Part shown: in pieces, positions 1-10,900 of the stretch
Layout: each line of letters opens with the position of its first letter
How positions within the stretch are numbered: the first letter of the stretch is position 1
Source: Synchiropus splendidus
Taxonomy: Eukaryota; Chordata; Actinopteri; Syngnathiformes; Callionymidae
DNA: 64,000 bases
Assembly (NCBI RefSeq): GCF_027744825.2
Contig: NC_071334.1
Span: 60,703,437-60,767,436, forward strand
Reading direction: 5' to 3'
The notes under the pieces: model-generated
Told to the model about the DNA's origin: nothing
Database searches by the model: none
Seen by the model: the letters and a program-made list of their open reading frames with translations, nothing else
Translations under genes and position numbers: made by a program

Positions 1-2170
1 GTTTCGCGTGTGGTGGAAAGTGCCATGGTGTCCTCCACTTGAAGTTCCATTCATTCATTCATTCATTCCTCGAGCAGACACATTTGGTGCCAACACACAG
101 GGTCATTAAATGACCACATGTACATTGCGTGTCGCCAATGGAGTGGTTCCAAATATCGTACTGGAAAATGATTTTCATTTTTGCTGGAGAAAAGTGTGTT
201 CTGTGAAAGGAGAACAGAAAATCGAATCACAGCTTTTTGTTCTGAGTGCTCTTCGAAGTGATCTGTTGTATAGTATTGAAGTATTTGCTCTTGGTAAGTG
301 GATGTGGAGGATCTTCCTTATAAATTAAATTATGTATGTTGATTCTTTGTATTGGTCTGGGTGCAATTGTGGTTCCGTCAGCACAGCCTTGAAAACTCTT
401 CAAATGAAATAGCAACAAGAATGACTTATATACATCTTTCAGCCTTCAGCGTCCACGCACTGGCCCCACACAAACCTGATTCATAAAAAGAGGACGCTCA
501 TGCAAAAATAGTGAGGCTTATTGTGGACACAGAACAAGCTTTGGTTCCTCTGTAAGAGGATTCCTCTCTGGCTGCCCTCTCTAGCCATCCCACTGTGTGA
601 AGCCTGGCGGTGCCCTCCACTTCAGCAGGATCTGTTTTGGCGGGGTGTGTAGTCGCTCTGCTGGAAGACCCAGCTGGCCAGCCTCAGAAACATAATGTCC
701 TGGGTGAAAGGATAATTCTGTTGTTGGAGATAAAAATTCACCCACACTCCTGGCTGTATGTGTCATGTTCCACTTGGAGATTCTGCCTGTGGATGCTCAA
801 AGCCGCGTTCAGATTGTGAAAGCTCTCTGGCATTTCTCTTATCTTATTTTGAGAGAAGATAAAATGTCTCAAATGACTGTTGAACTTGGACCAGCACACA
901 ATGATTAATGTGCTGAGGTGAACCAAGCAGCGGAAATATATTGGTACACACTTTTGAATGTTTAGTACTTGAATCTGCAGAGACTTGAAATGGGCCTTTT
1001 CTGTCTCTAGAAATCCAGTTTCAGATCAAATATCCATGCATTCATTTACAATGAATAGATAACGATATCTTATTTTTATTTTACTGTTCATTCACTAAAG
1101 GGAGGGAGTAAGTGAGTGATCGCTCACATAGAGACACACGTTACTTTTCTTTCTGCAAAAGAGGAAATATTTTCAAAATAAATCAAGAACTGTAACTGGA
1201 AAAAGCAAATCTTTTCTATTCAACTACTCATTCACTCGTTCATTTTCTTTGAATTAATTAATTACAGGAAGAAAAATACAACAATTAATTGACGCAAATA
1301 ACTGAAATTCATTGGGTATAAACATTCTTTTGACAGATTCCTATCAATTTTGATCTCTCTCAGGGTTTTTGGTGCGCTACACTCCTTCACATGTGGTGGA
1401 AACCCTCATTCTGGAATCAAGTATTGAAGTGTGACGCATTGAAATGAATACATTTATTAGATGTGATTACTTTTTTTAAATGGAGGGCCACCTCTCATCA
1501 TGAAACAAAAAAAGAAGTGTAATTATACCATGATGTTATATGCTTAAAACTGTGTATGTTGGAAATCTTGGTAACAGAAGTGTGGGCAAAACATAAACAT
1601 GAAATTTTGGACTTATTTTGATGGTCTTCCAATTTCTGTTGTAGTTTTACTGGCCCTTACAAGGGCTGCAGGTATACAGATGACGGACCATCTTTCCCCC
1701 CTGGCCCACATCTGCTACTATAAACAGAGTGTCGGACTAGAGAGGGATTAGAAGAGTGAAGCGATGAAGCGTGGCCCTGAGAGAACAGGCGTGATTTTGA
1801 GAGACAGAGAGAGCTTATGATAAGCCATATGAAACGGTGGCAGTTGTGTGCGCACATATATCGCCATCATCATCTTCATCAACACAAAGCCATGAAGGCA
1901 TAATTCCTCTCATGTTCGACTGCATTCCTCATTAGGATCACTGTGCAAGTGGGCGTTGGGCTGTCAGCTCCATGTTAATCTTGATCACGACGTTCTTTTA
2001 TATGAATCATCTAAGGCTCTAGGTAGACGACTAAAGATGGCAAGCAACGCCTCCCAACAGAGACGGGCGCATCAGTGAACCAGCTTGCTTTGTGTCTTCC
2101 AACGCTCTGCATGCGCCTCAGAACGCTCCCCAGCTTTATTATTTCCCTGGCTTTTCTCTCCTCCTCTCAG
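1..2170 (+). other. Upstream VAV2 intron sequence
   Basis: No exon recognised. The VAV2 SH2 domain should precede 2171, but none of its motifs could be read here, so this is most likely intron. It holds an ATTC microsatellite at 49-68 and A/T-rich stretches near 1020-1290. Confidence 0.6.
49..68. repeat. ATTC tetranucleotide microsatellite
   Basis: About five tandem copies of ATTC near the left edge of the window. Confidence 0.9.
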
Positions 2171-2260
2171 CAGCCACCTGCGCCTCCTACAACTTCTCCT
2201 TCCTCAGTCCGCAGGGCCTCAACTTCTCCTCTTCTCCGAGCTCAGCTCCCTTTTGGTCAG
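2171..2260 (+). CDS. vav2: VAV2 exon: SH2-SH3 linker
   Basis: The acceptor follows a pyrimidine tract (TTTTCTCTCCTCCTCTCAG). The donor is CAG|GTACTC, followed almost at once by a CT microsatellite. It encodes [18 protein letters not shown] and SAPFWS, a proline/serine linker between the SH2 and C-terminal SH3 domains. A second in-frame acceptor sits 3 nt downstream (CAGCAG), so the exon could begin at 2174. It ends with one nucleotide (G) that forms Val with the next exon. Confidence 0.9.
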
Positions 2261-5232
2261 GTACTCTCTCTCTCTCTCGCTCGCTCTCTCTCTCTGTCTC
2301 TTCATGTCTTTCCTTCCCTCTCATTTTCAGCCCACTATTATCGCTTCGCCTCTCTGCTTGTAATTTCATCATCAGCCTCTGCACTCGACCTCATTACCGT
2401 TCCACTAGCAGGACTGCTGCTACGCCTCTTCCCACGATGACGCTCCCTCATTATATCCAGAAAAGAAAACCAATTTCCCCACACCTAATGAAACAACTTG
2501 TCATCGCTTTTGCTCATTTGTCAGCGTGCAATAACATGGACTTTTTGCCTCAATAAATATTCATGATGTCCAGTGTGACCTTTTCCCTTTCGCCATCACG
2601 CTGCGCCGTCGCTGCCGTTGTTGCCATCGATATCCACAGATTGATCCTCTTGCTCTTCTTGCAGTGTTCACGCCACGTGTGGTGAGCACGGCGGTGGCTC
2701 GCTATAACTTTGCCGCCCGGGACATGAGGGAGCTGTCACTACGGGAAGGAGATGTTGTGAAAATTTACAGCAAAATCGGAGGAGATCAGGGGTGGTGGAA
2801 AGGAGAGGCCAACGGAAGAGTAAGTACAGCACCAAAAGTGCTTTTGAGTCGCACTTGATATGATTCTTTAAACTAGGGTGAAGTTCTTCTTGGCCCGAAA
2901 GCTGTCTGTGTGATGGGCTTTAATGTTGTGCGACTGTAAAAGGACTGTATTACAATGATATTTCAACTAATTTGTATTGCGTGACTGGCAAATGAGGCTT
3001 AATGTAAATCGATTCTAAAGAGGAAGGTTATTACCATCGCTAATGATGTTCAGCTGGAGAATGATTACCATACATACAGTCATGCTGAGATCAGAGTTAA
3101 TATTGTCTCCTTGTCTTATGCCACGGCAATTTTTTTCAAATCGTGTCCTCACAAAGTGCCAGTATCGGATGGGAAGAAGTGGTATCAAAGCCATGCTTTA
3201 AAATGTTGGGTCAGGCTTTTAGCTAGGCTTTTGAAACAAAAGGTTTGCTCACATTCCGAATAGGGTTGTGTGTTCGTCCGCTTGCCGCTGGGATGTGTAG
3301 AAAGCAATGACTTAGTTTTGTGAACGATTGTTTAAAGTTTGGGGTGGACTAAATAAAGGAAACACCTTAAAGCTCTTTGAGCTTTAAGGTGTTTCCATTA
3401 TTTTGTCCAACTTCTGTGTCTGCGGTTTCCTCCTGTCATCAGCGTCAAACATCCCATCAATAGCAGCGCGCTTCCATGCCGCGAGTGTCGTGACATCACC
3501 GCGAGATTATGGCGGTAAACAAATATGGCTACCGCGATGGCCAAAATACGGTTGCAAAAGGTTCGAGAATCTGCAAATTTGGATCACGTTGCCACTGGAG
3601 CGATACTCAGCGACTTGCAACACCTGTCCTCGTCGAAAACATAAAAAAATCTAAATGTTACCTTCTGCTGAGCATTTAAAAAAGTGTCAAAGATAGGCCT
3701 GTTCCTGTCAGATATTGTCTTTGTTGGTTTGCAGCGTGAAAAGTTTGGAGAGACTCGAATTTCGCATAATGGATGCGACTGTGTGACGCATCTCAGAGTG
3801 GGATAAAATGAGATTATTGACCAGTCATTGAGTCATGAAAACACCAAGTTATGACTCGCCTCTGCCTTGTGATTCTTCATCGCGCACACTCACAGTTCCG
3901 CCCGCCACTGAATTACACTTGCTATTGACTGTTTCAAAACAAGTTTGAAAAGATGCGTTGCACCTTTGAATGCTGCTATGATCATTCCCTTTCTGCCTTT
4001 TTAGTATTGATGCGTTGATGAGGTTACAGGAAACAGCGTCATAATATTCAGAGGCCATGACATCACACTGATGTATAATCTTTCACATAGGGTCCAATGA
4101 ATGCTCACATTGTTTTTAAATCAACAGCGCTATCTGCTGAGCTCTGAAAATGTGGACACTGTTTCATAAAACCTCCTGAACTCATCACTAGTTTTTAAGG
4201 CTTGTGTGTGTTTTAGTACACTCAGACTCTTCGTAGGTCCTCACCTAACTGAAACTGTTCACACCAAGTGCTGCTTTGCTCATAAAAAGAAGGTCAATCT
4301 GCTGAAGGTGGCTCCAAAGTTTGTGGATAGTCTGTTGCAGAATTTTATTAAAAGCAAAGTGAAGTCTGGACACTGTCTCTGCACGGGAGCTTCTATTTTG
4401 CTGCTTCTTCTGGCCAAACATTTTCCCCTGGGAAAAACTAGTATACTTGAAGTTCACTTGATTAAGTATGCTGGAGTCAGTATAAGTATATAAGTGTACG
4501 TCAGACCATATACTACTAGTTTTATAGTTCTTCTGACTACATTGGAACATTCTTAGTTTACTAAAGTATACTTACCTGTGTTCATTGAGTATACACAAAT
4601 TGTACTAGTAGTGTACTAGGTAAATACCTCTCATCCACATTTATTGAGGAGTACAGATTCTCACTCAGCTCCCATCTTTGCAGTACACAGATAGCCTTTG
4701 GTGTACCTCAAGATAACCTTCGGACTATACTTTCAAACTGAAAACGCACTTGAACAGTTGTTGTGCCGTGACCAGAGATGCTCTCGCTCGCTGCTATAAC
4801 ATAATGTGAGCATGTTCAGCTGAAAGCTCACCAAAGTGCCACAGTGTTCTATTCCTGTAAACTGTTTTCCGAGAAACCTACCAAGTCTTTTTAACTGCTT
4901 TTATATTAATGTGACAAGCCATTGAGCTTGCTTGCTCCATTCACTGCTGCATGACGGCCATAGCTATTCATCACTTTCCTCCATTTCTCAGCACAGATGA
5001 GCTCTGAATTCTACTTTATTTTACCTCGACGTCCGTTGCCCTTGGGAGCTGTTTGTTCCGCTCATCCTGATGATGAGCCCATTAGGCGTCGGTGTTTAGG
5101 CGCCTATAATTGGATTGTTTGACAGTTTGTTGAGCGGACAGCAGCTCCAAAATCAAAAGTGACGGCTGCTGCTTTGTTTTTCAGATCGGATGGTTTCCTT
5201 CCACGTATGTGGATGAAGAAGGAGTGCAGTAA
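2171..5232 (+). CDS. vav2: VAV2, C-terminal part (three last coding exons)
   Basis: Guanine nucleotide exchange factor and adaptor for Rho/Rac GTPases, acting at the plasma membrane below tyrosine-kinase receptors. Only the 3' end is in the window: exons 2171-2260, 2665-2819 and 5185-5232. The joined reading gives the SH2-SH3 linker ([14 protein letters not shown], then SAPFWS), then VFTPRV and a complete C-terminal SH3 domain ([39 protein letters not shown]) ending DEEGVQ and a stop. The linker motif and the EEG-Q ending are as I recall for VAV2 rather than VAV1 or VAV3. Splice phases agree (1 nt carried over from exon to exon, then phase 0). Catalytic DH-PH, zinc-finger and SH2 exons are not seen and should lie to the left. 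The gene is tail-to-tail with the CXADR-like gene, with 2.5 kb between the stops. Confidence 0.93.
2264..2300. repeat. CT-rich microsatellite beside VAV2 donor
   Basis: Tandem CT with a few G interruptions, beginning 3 nt inside the intron after the donor at 2261. Confidence 0.9.
2665..2819 (+). CDS. vav2: VAV2 exon: body of C-terminal SH3 domain
   Basis: Acceptor TGCTCTTCTTGCAG; donor AGA|GTAAGT. It encodes [19 protein letters not shown] and [18 protein letters not shown] through WWKGEANGR. The ALYDY-like ARYNF segment, the acidic RT loop and the WW of the ligand groove mark an SH3 domain that binds proline-rich partners. It joins the neighbouring exons in phase. Confidence 0.95.
3342..3412. 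repeat. Hairpin inverted repeat (MITE-like)
   Basis: A perfect 18-nt arm (GGAAACACCTTAAAGCTC, 3358-3375) is followed by a 3-nt loop and its exact reverse complement (3379-3396). Pairing continues imperfectly outward (GGACTAAATAA against GGACAAAATAA). It looks like a collapsed DNA-transposon end pair; family not recognised. Confidence 0.75.
4436..4625. repeat. AGTATACTT-type dispersed repeat
   Basis: Several partial copies of AGTATACTT, GTATAC and GTACTAG motifs within 190 bp. The type is familiar from palindrome-rich fish repeats; boundaries unclear. Confidence 0.4.
5185..5232 (+). CDS. vav2: VAV2 terminal coding exon
   Basis: Acceptor TTTGTTTTTCAG. It encodes the last 15 residues, [15 protein letters not shown], then TAA. 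The Pro and Tyr of FPSTYV complete the SH3 ligand groove. It continues in phase 0 from the exon ending at 2819. Confidence 0.95.
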   Translation: MGWFPSTYVDEEGVQ

Positions 5233-5566
5233 AACTTATCAAAAACAAAAGGGCCACATCTACTGTCTGCTGTTTTCAGAGAAAACTCTCCAGGAAAATC
5301 CACACTCCAGGGAAAAACATTTTTTTGCTGTTGTTTTCCGGAATCTAATTAAATGGCGAGCCTTTTTTTTGTTTGTTTTTCTTACCCAAATTCTCTCTTC
5401 ATCTTCTTTTGTTTTTGTTTTCTTGGTGTTCCCATCCATGAGTGTACAGAGAGGAGGATGAAACGCTGCAGAAAGTGACTGTGCAGAGCTTTACTTTGAA
5501 CCCCCCCCCATATGGCTCCGGTCTGAGGGCGGAGAAGAAATTGTACAGTAGAGATAATTTATTAAA
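5233..5566 (+). other. Probable start of VAV2 3' UTR
   Basis: Non-coding sequence after the VAV2 stop. Two ATTAAA variants of the polyadenylation hexamer occur, at 5348-5353 (followed by a T/GT-rich stretch at 5360-5390) and at 5561-5566. Neither is proven; an AATAAA further along could also be used. Confidence 0.35.
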
Positions 5567-6992
5567 CAGAGATTATTATCATGAGGTATAGCTGAGGAGA
5601 CGATTTTAGTGAAGACAGGAATGCAAGTCAGGAGAAAGATGGAGAGAGAGAGAGACATGCTCACTTTTTATGTGGAGATTTTTTTGCCTTAGTTGTCATG
5701 GTGATGCCTTGTGGGCTGACACCGGTGGAGGAAATCGACTTTGTGGACTGGTTTTTACTTCTGCATGTGTCCGTGTACGACCCACACAAACACAACAAGA
5801 CCAATGTACAGTTAAGGTGCCTTTGAAGAACCATCATTTTTACTGAACCTCAACATCAGCTTGTAAACAACGTAGCCACCCCTGAAATATTGTCAAGGAC
5901 AGTGCTTCATCGACGCGCTGGGGGAGAGGCGCTTCATCACTTCCCTCAAGCTCTCAGCAGTTTCTCACGCATCGCTAATGGACACTGGATGAACCTTTAA
6001 GGACAATTTACAACCCCAAAACTACCGTGCACACTTTGCCAGTGCTTCCCCCTGCAGGTGCGCTCAGCAGAGCGCATCCCACTCAACACCCTCTTCTCTT
6101 CATGGTCTCTGTGCTCTCCTCCGTCTTACAGTATGCACATCATTGCTAACTGGAGCAACTGTCTTTTGCCAAATCGAGTCATGTGAACTGGTTTGTTTTG
6201 TACTTTGCCTTATTTTGATAAATCTTCAGGTGGTGGGTGAATTTCAATTCTAAAAGCTTCCTCCCTCAACAATGAACCATTTAACTAACAGGAAATCATC
6301 TTTAGGCTCAGTGTAGGTTGTTGCCACAAATGTTGTGCTCACTGTTTACATTCCTACAGTCTTAAATATGTTGCTTATCCATCAGTGAATTATGACTAAT
6401 GAAATGAAATTTAGTGACATAAAAAAAAAAAAACCCTTCTGATTCATCTGTAATTTGGTCATATCTGGAGCTCTCGCATAAAAATCTATTCATCCATAAA
6501 TGTCACGTCTGACGGGTTTACCAAGGTCTGTAGTCAAGAAGTGGAATGGTAACTGATGTATACATTGTCTCCATCTTCCGGCTTGTAAAACAAATTTCCC
6601 CATCTGTCAAAGATGTGTCATTCTAAGGAATATTAAATTAAATTTGAAGTGTCATCCTTGGATACAAGTGTCAACTTGGAGTCCTTACGGATCAAACTGT
6701 TTTTTTTTTCTTTTTTTTGTAACCAGTGTCCAAAGGTTTGTAGGAGACATACATTGTTCGTGTATTGGGGGGCGCTGGGTGTAGTTGCAGTTGCTATAGT
6801 GGTCAGAAACCCATTGCATGCGGTGCTTGATATTTCAACTCCTGTCAGTCCATCCTCAGTCATTTAAAACAACAACAACAAAACAACACCATGCGCTTCA
6901 TCGTCTAGGTATTTTAATGGTTGAGTATTTCCAGATTACCATCTATCATGAAATAAATATTCCGCTTTGGATTGGAGTGGTAGGAGTGTGGC

Positions 6993-6998
6993 TTTATT
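6993..6998 (-). terminator. Candidate poly(A) signal of CXADR-like gene
   Basis: AATAAA on the - strand, about 755 nt after the stop codon at 7754. The spacing would give a plausible 3' UTR, but one hexamer alone is weak evidence. Confidence 0.3.
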
Positions 6999-7189
6999 GC
7001 TTCCATCGAGGAATTCCACTTCATGAGAACAAACAAGCCTAAATGAATGATGAAAAGTTCGTCACCTGACTGCTTTCACTCCAGTCTGACAAGAAAAAAA
7101 AACACCATGTCGCTGAAACAAACCAGAATTCATTAGCAGGCAGAAACATGAGTCAGTCTTGAAATGGATGTCCAATCGTCTTCCTGTCT

Positions 7190-7720
7190 TTTTTCCCCTT
7201 AGAAGTCGCCTTAGCAAGTTGGTGACCTCCACCTTCACGTGTCTCGATCATCCTTCCCAGTCACACCTGCATGTCTTCAGTTAGGGCATCCATAATCTCA
7301 GTGGGTGTCTTCCTCTTCTTCTTTTTATCTAACATGATCCTTGTCCTCTCCCTGCCTCTGTCCTATCTTACTTTGTCTCAAACACCTATGTGAGCTGTCA
7401 CTCTGATCTGCTTGCGTCCTTCGAAATCACTCCCAATGAAAACCTGAGCATCGTCAACTGTGACACTCCAAACTCTGCTTCTTGCCTTTGAGTCTGACCG
7501 TCTGTCTCTACACCACACATGGTGGCTGGTCTCACTACAGTCCTGTAAAGTTTCTCTTTCGCTCTTGTTGCAATCTTCTCACACCCGTCTCCTGCCTTGA
7601 TCTCTGTCTGTTAATCTGGATGCCTGAACTTCTCAAGCACCACAGGTCACCAGCTGCTCCTCCACTACTCATACATCACAGCAGGAAAGTCATAAATATA
7701 CTAATCCTTTCATTCGAGTT
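7190..7720 (-). mobile_element. Possible degraded LINE remnant
   Basis: The + strand carries pyrimidine-rich text (phrases such as ACAGTCCTGTAAAGTTTCTC and CTGCCTTGATCTCTG) that resembles the antisense of common fish non-LTR retrotransposons. No intact reverse-transcriptase frame is left. It lies immediately downstream of the CXADR-like stop and so probably within that 3' UTR. The assignment is from memory of repeat style only. Confidence 0.3.
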
Positions 7721-7753
7721 GACCCTCTCTCACATTTCATTTGAATCAGTCTT

Positions 7754-7955
7754 TTACACTGCGTGGCAGTTGGTGCTCACGTCAGGCACTGGTGTAGAAG
7801 TGACCGCTATGTAACCGTTGCTCCTGATGGACCGGATCTCCATGTGTCCTCTCTGTTTGTCACCCACTGGACAGTATATCACAGACGGCTGTCGGACGCT
7901 GCTCCGGCTTGTGTGTCGGCTCACTGGTCGGCTCTCCGGAGGCGGGACATCTTCT
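7754..7955 (-). CDS. CXADR-like exon 7: cytoplasmic tail
   Basis: Acceptor CCCTGTTACACAG. It encodes REDVPPPESRPVSRHTSRSS, then VIYCPVGDKQRG and a Ser/Arg-rich stretch, ending VSTNCHAV and TAA. REDVPPP follows NEIR just as in CXADR, which fixes the 4.6 kb intron joint. Confidence 0.9.
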
Positions 7956-10900
7956 CTGTGTAACAGGGAAAAGGACACTTGATATACTCATGGAGGTTTT
8001 TGGACTTCTCTGTTTTTACTCGGTTTAACTGTTGGATCTGTGTAGTTCATTGAAAAAAACATGAGTGATCTCAGCTGTCCTCTCTGAAGAAGACAGTTAC
8101 AACAATAAAGTAAAGGTTTGTGCCTTTCAAGTGCCCTGTATTCCAGCAGCACGTGGTTGACTCCAGCTTTGACTTCAAGCAGCCTCATTTGATCTCCTCT
8201 ACCTGAAAGTGCAGTTGCTTTTTTGTCCATGGTTGCTTTTGTTTAACACAGTTTTCATCATTTTCTGTCTTTTAGCCTCACATATTGATGAAGTTTGATG
8301 ACTATCAGATGAGACATATGTTCTGTGCATCTCTATGTGAAATCCAAAAGACACCTGTTGCTCACTTCCACCAGCAAACACAGAAATCCCGACACATCAC
8401 TGCAACTTCTGAGCTTCGAATTCCCCTGACTGGGATGTACAAGTCCTGAATATTGGCATTACCATCTCCAGTGGGAGACTGGCTGGTGGAGGGAATTATA
8501 ATGAGTGTTATCAAAATGTTTCCGGTGAAAGTGAAAATTAGAAGCTGCGTGTCCTGTCTAGGTGTGTGTTGCTAAGATACAGCATTCTCTTTTGTTCGGC
8601 CGTCTCTACCTGCTGTCTCGCTACCATTCATGTCTCAGCGATGCAGGGTTACCTTAACCGGAACCAGGACGAGGGATAAAAGCTAGGATTGAGGGTCTTT
8701 GAGCTCTTTGTTTTCAGAATTTGTTCACAAAAGAGGGAACGGGAAGCCGCAGTGATGGACAGCTGCAATCATTAGCATGTGTTTCCTCTCAGAAATGTCA
8801 AAAGTTTCTCCTTAATTGCCGGGCAGGGATGGCCTCAGAGGGAGGCAGCGTTCAGAAACAGGAGACGAATCAAAGGGTCTCGGTCGCCAGCTATATCTGG
8901 AGCTGCAGACGTTCACTGTGGAAGCTTCAGCCTCTTTTCGTCCGTGCATTAAGAGCTCACTGGAAAGATTCCGGTGAATGTGAGTTGTCGGATGTGATGA
9001 CGCACTATGGACATCGCCCCTAGGACCAACTGCATCAATTGATCAAAGATAATGATGAAGTGTTTTTTTCACTACAGCTTTACTTGTCTACAGAAGTATG
9101 AAAGTGGTCGACAAACTGTGGAGCGCACTCCATCTCATCCACAGTACCGTGGCCTGTATACTCTTATATTGATGTTGGGAAGGTGGACTTTTGTGTCCTG
9201 TACTGATGGCAAAGTCAGCATTCAGTGTAGCATGTTTTCAATGGAGTGAATAATGTTTTCAGAGTTCAGAAACTCTGACTCACCGTCACAGTGGACGTCA
9301 GCTGTGAGTTATAACCCCTTACATGGCTCTCCTCCATACTGATGGTGCTGTCAAGAAGTCACCGTGAATGAAACGCACGGGGCTTTAAACATCAATTCAC
9401 ATGTTGTTACGTGTCAAATGGAAGGAGCGCCATCCCATGGCTGACCTAAACTCAACCCCCATCTTACTGCCAATTAATGTGTCAACAAAAGGTTGCTTTT
9501 GACATCAGCATGGGGCACCAAAGTTCAATCCCTGACATCAGTAGTTTACACCGTAGGAGTGAGGATGTTTTGCATCCATCTCCTTGACATGGTTGCCAAG
9601 TGCCTGGGAGGCCAGTGAGGACAAACTTGGAGTGTGAACGGTGGAACCAGACACTTTATTTTTTCTTTCCCCGTCTCGTCATTCACCTTTATGAGCCGTA
9701 CTTTCACCACACTGCTTTCTGTCAATCTCAGAAGTGAGACCACTTAAAAGTTTCTTAAAAGCTTCCATGTCAGCCATATCAAATTCGGTTGAAAATTCAC
9801 CTCCTCCCCTTCTTTTCCTGGAGCGTTTATAGTTGCTTGGATTTAATTGACAAGTACAGAGCCAATTTGAAGGCATCATGCCGGACCCGAATCAAATGCC
9901 AGTCACTTCATTATGACAGGTTTTCCATGCTGCGTCGCTGCTTCTCACATTTTGCAGAGGCCTCCTAGAAAGCATCCCAAAGCATTTTTTAACCATATAA
10001 CTTAGAATCCCTTTCATGCCCCGATCAGCCCAAAATAAAACCTTGCAGACGTGTTTGTTCCTCTCTGCTCTCTTGGTCTCATAGCTCTTAGCTGTGAGAA
10101 AAAGTTGTGAATTGGAGTTGTTTGGGGAAGTGAACTAGACCCATTTTCCAAGCTTATCCACCCCACTTTTTAGACACCAATGATTAAATCATTCGTCAGT
10201 TTCTGCTTGCATGAAGCGTGAATGAAAGAGCTCAGCAGAGGCCTCCTCCAGCCCTTCTGGGTGGGATGCAGAGGCTGTTATCAAAGGAGAGTCGGCCCTG
10301 GTGCCTCCTCCATATTGGACTTGTAATGCTTCACTCAGGGAGATGATCCTCACTAGATGTCCGGGTCTCCTCTCCTGGCTCCTCTCTTTGACTGGAAGTT
10401 CAGCTGGAAGACTGAGGTCCTCGCTGTGTCTCCAAGTCGCCTTTTACACCAACACGGTTCTGGAACCAGTGTCGTTCTGGATCCACAGAACTTTGGTGCT
10501 TTCTATTGTTCATACAGGTTGAAACTTGACAGGTTGGACTAAAGTGGGAGGGTGCTATGAAGTGTCACTCACAAGGACATGTACAGTACAACACACTGGC
10601 AAGATGACAAGTCACGGCGATATTCTGAAAGCATTTCTTGTGCGAGTGTGTGTATTGGCCTCTGCCTCTGATGCCTCTGATGATGGCACTGTTGGTGATC
10701 TTGAACTAACTTTTCAGGTCTGGTGCTCTACTGTCTCTATTAATACGCTCCTACAAGACACAATTTGAGTTATGTCACACTGCACTTTTTATTATTATGA
10801 TTATTATTATTATTATTTTATTTTACTTTTTTTTTGGCCAGTGGAGGTGGGTGTAATGCAAGTGTCCTCAGTTCTGTTGTGACAAGCAGGAAACTAAACT

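Larger units (their letters stand above)
2820..5184 (+). other. Last VAV2 intron
   Basis: 2.4 kb GT-AG intron (GTAAGT...TTTTCAG). It contains a near-perfect hairpin at 3342-3412 and a stretch rich in AGTATACTT-type motifs at 4436-4625. No coding exon seen. Confidence 0.85.
5567..7753. other. Gap between convergent VAV2 and CXADR-like genes
   Basis: No protein exon recognised. On the - strand it should carry the 3' UTR of the CXADR-like gene; AATAAA on that strand lies at 6998-6993. A LINE-like remnant sits at about 7190-7720. Confidence 0.6.

Noticed and set aside
2075..2556. Long Ser/Leu-rich open frames on the + strand
   Set aside because: Only 2171-2260 in one frame is real (VAV2 exon). 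The rest comes from the CT-rich repeat and intron.
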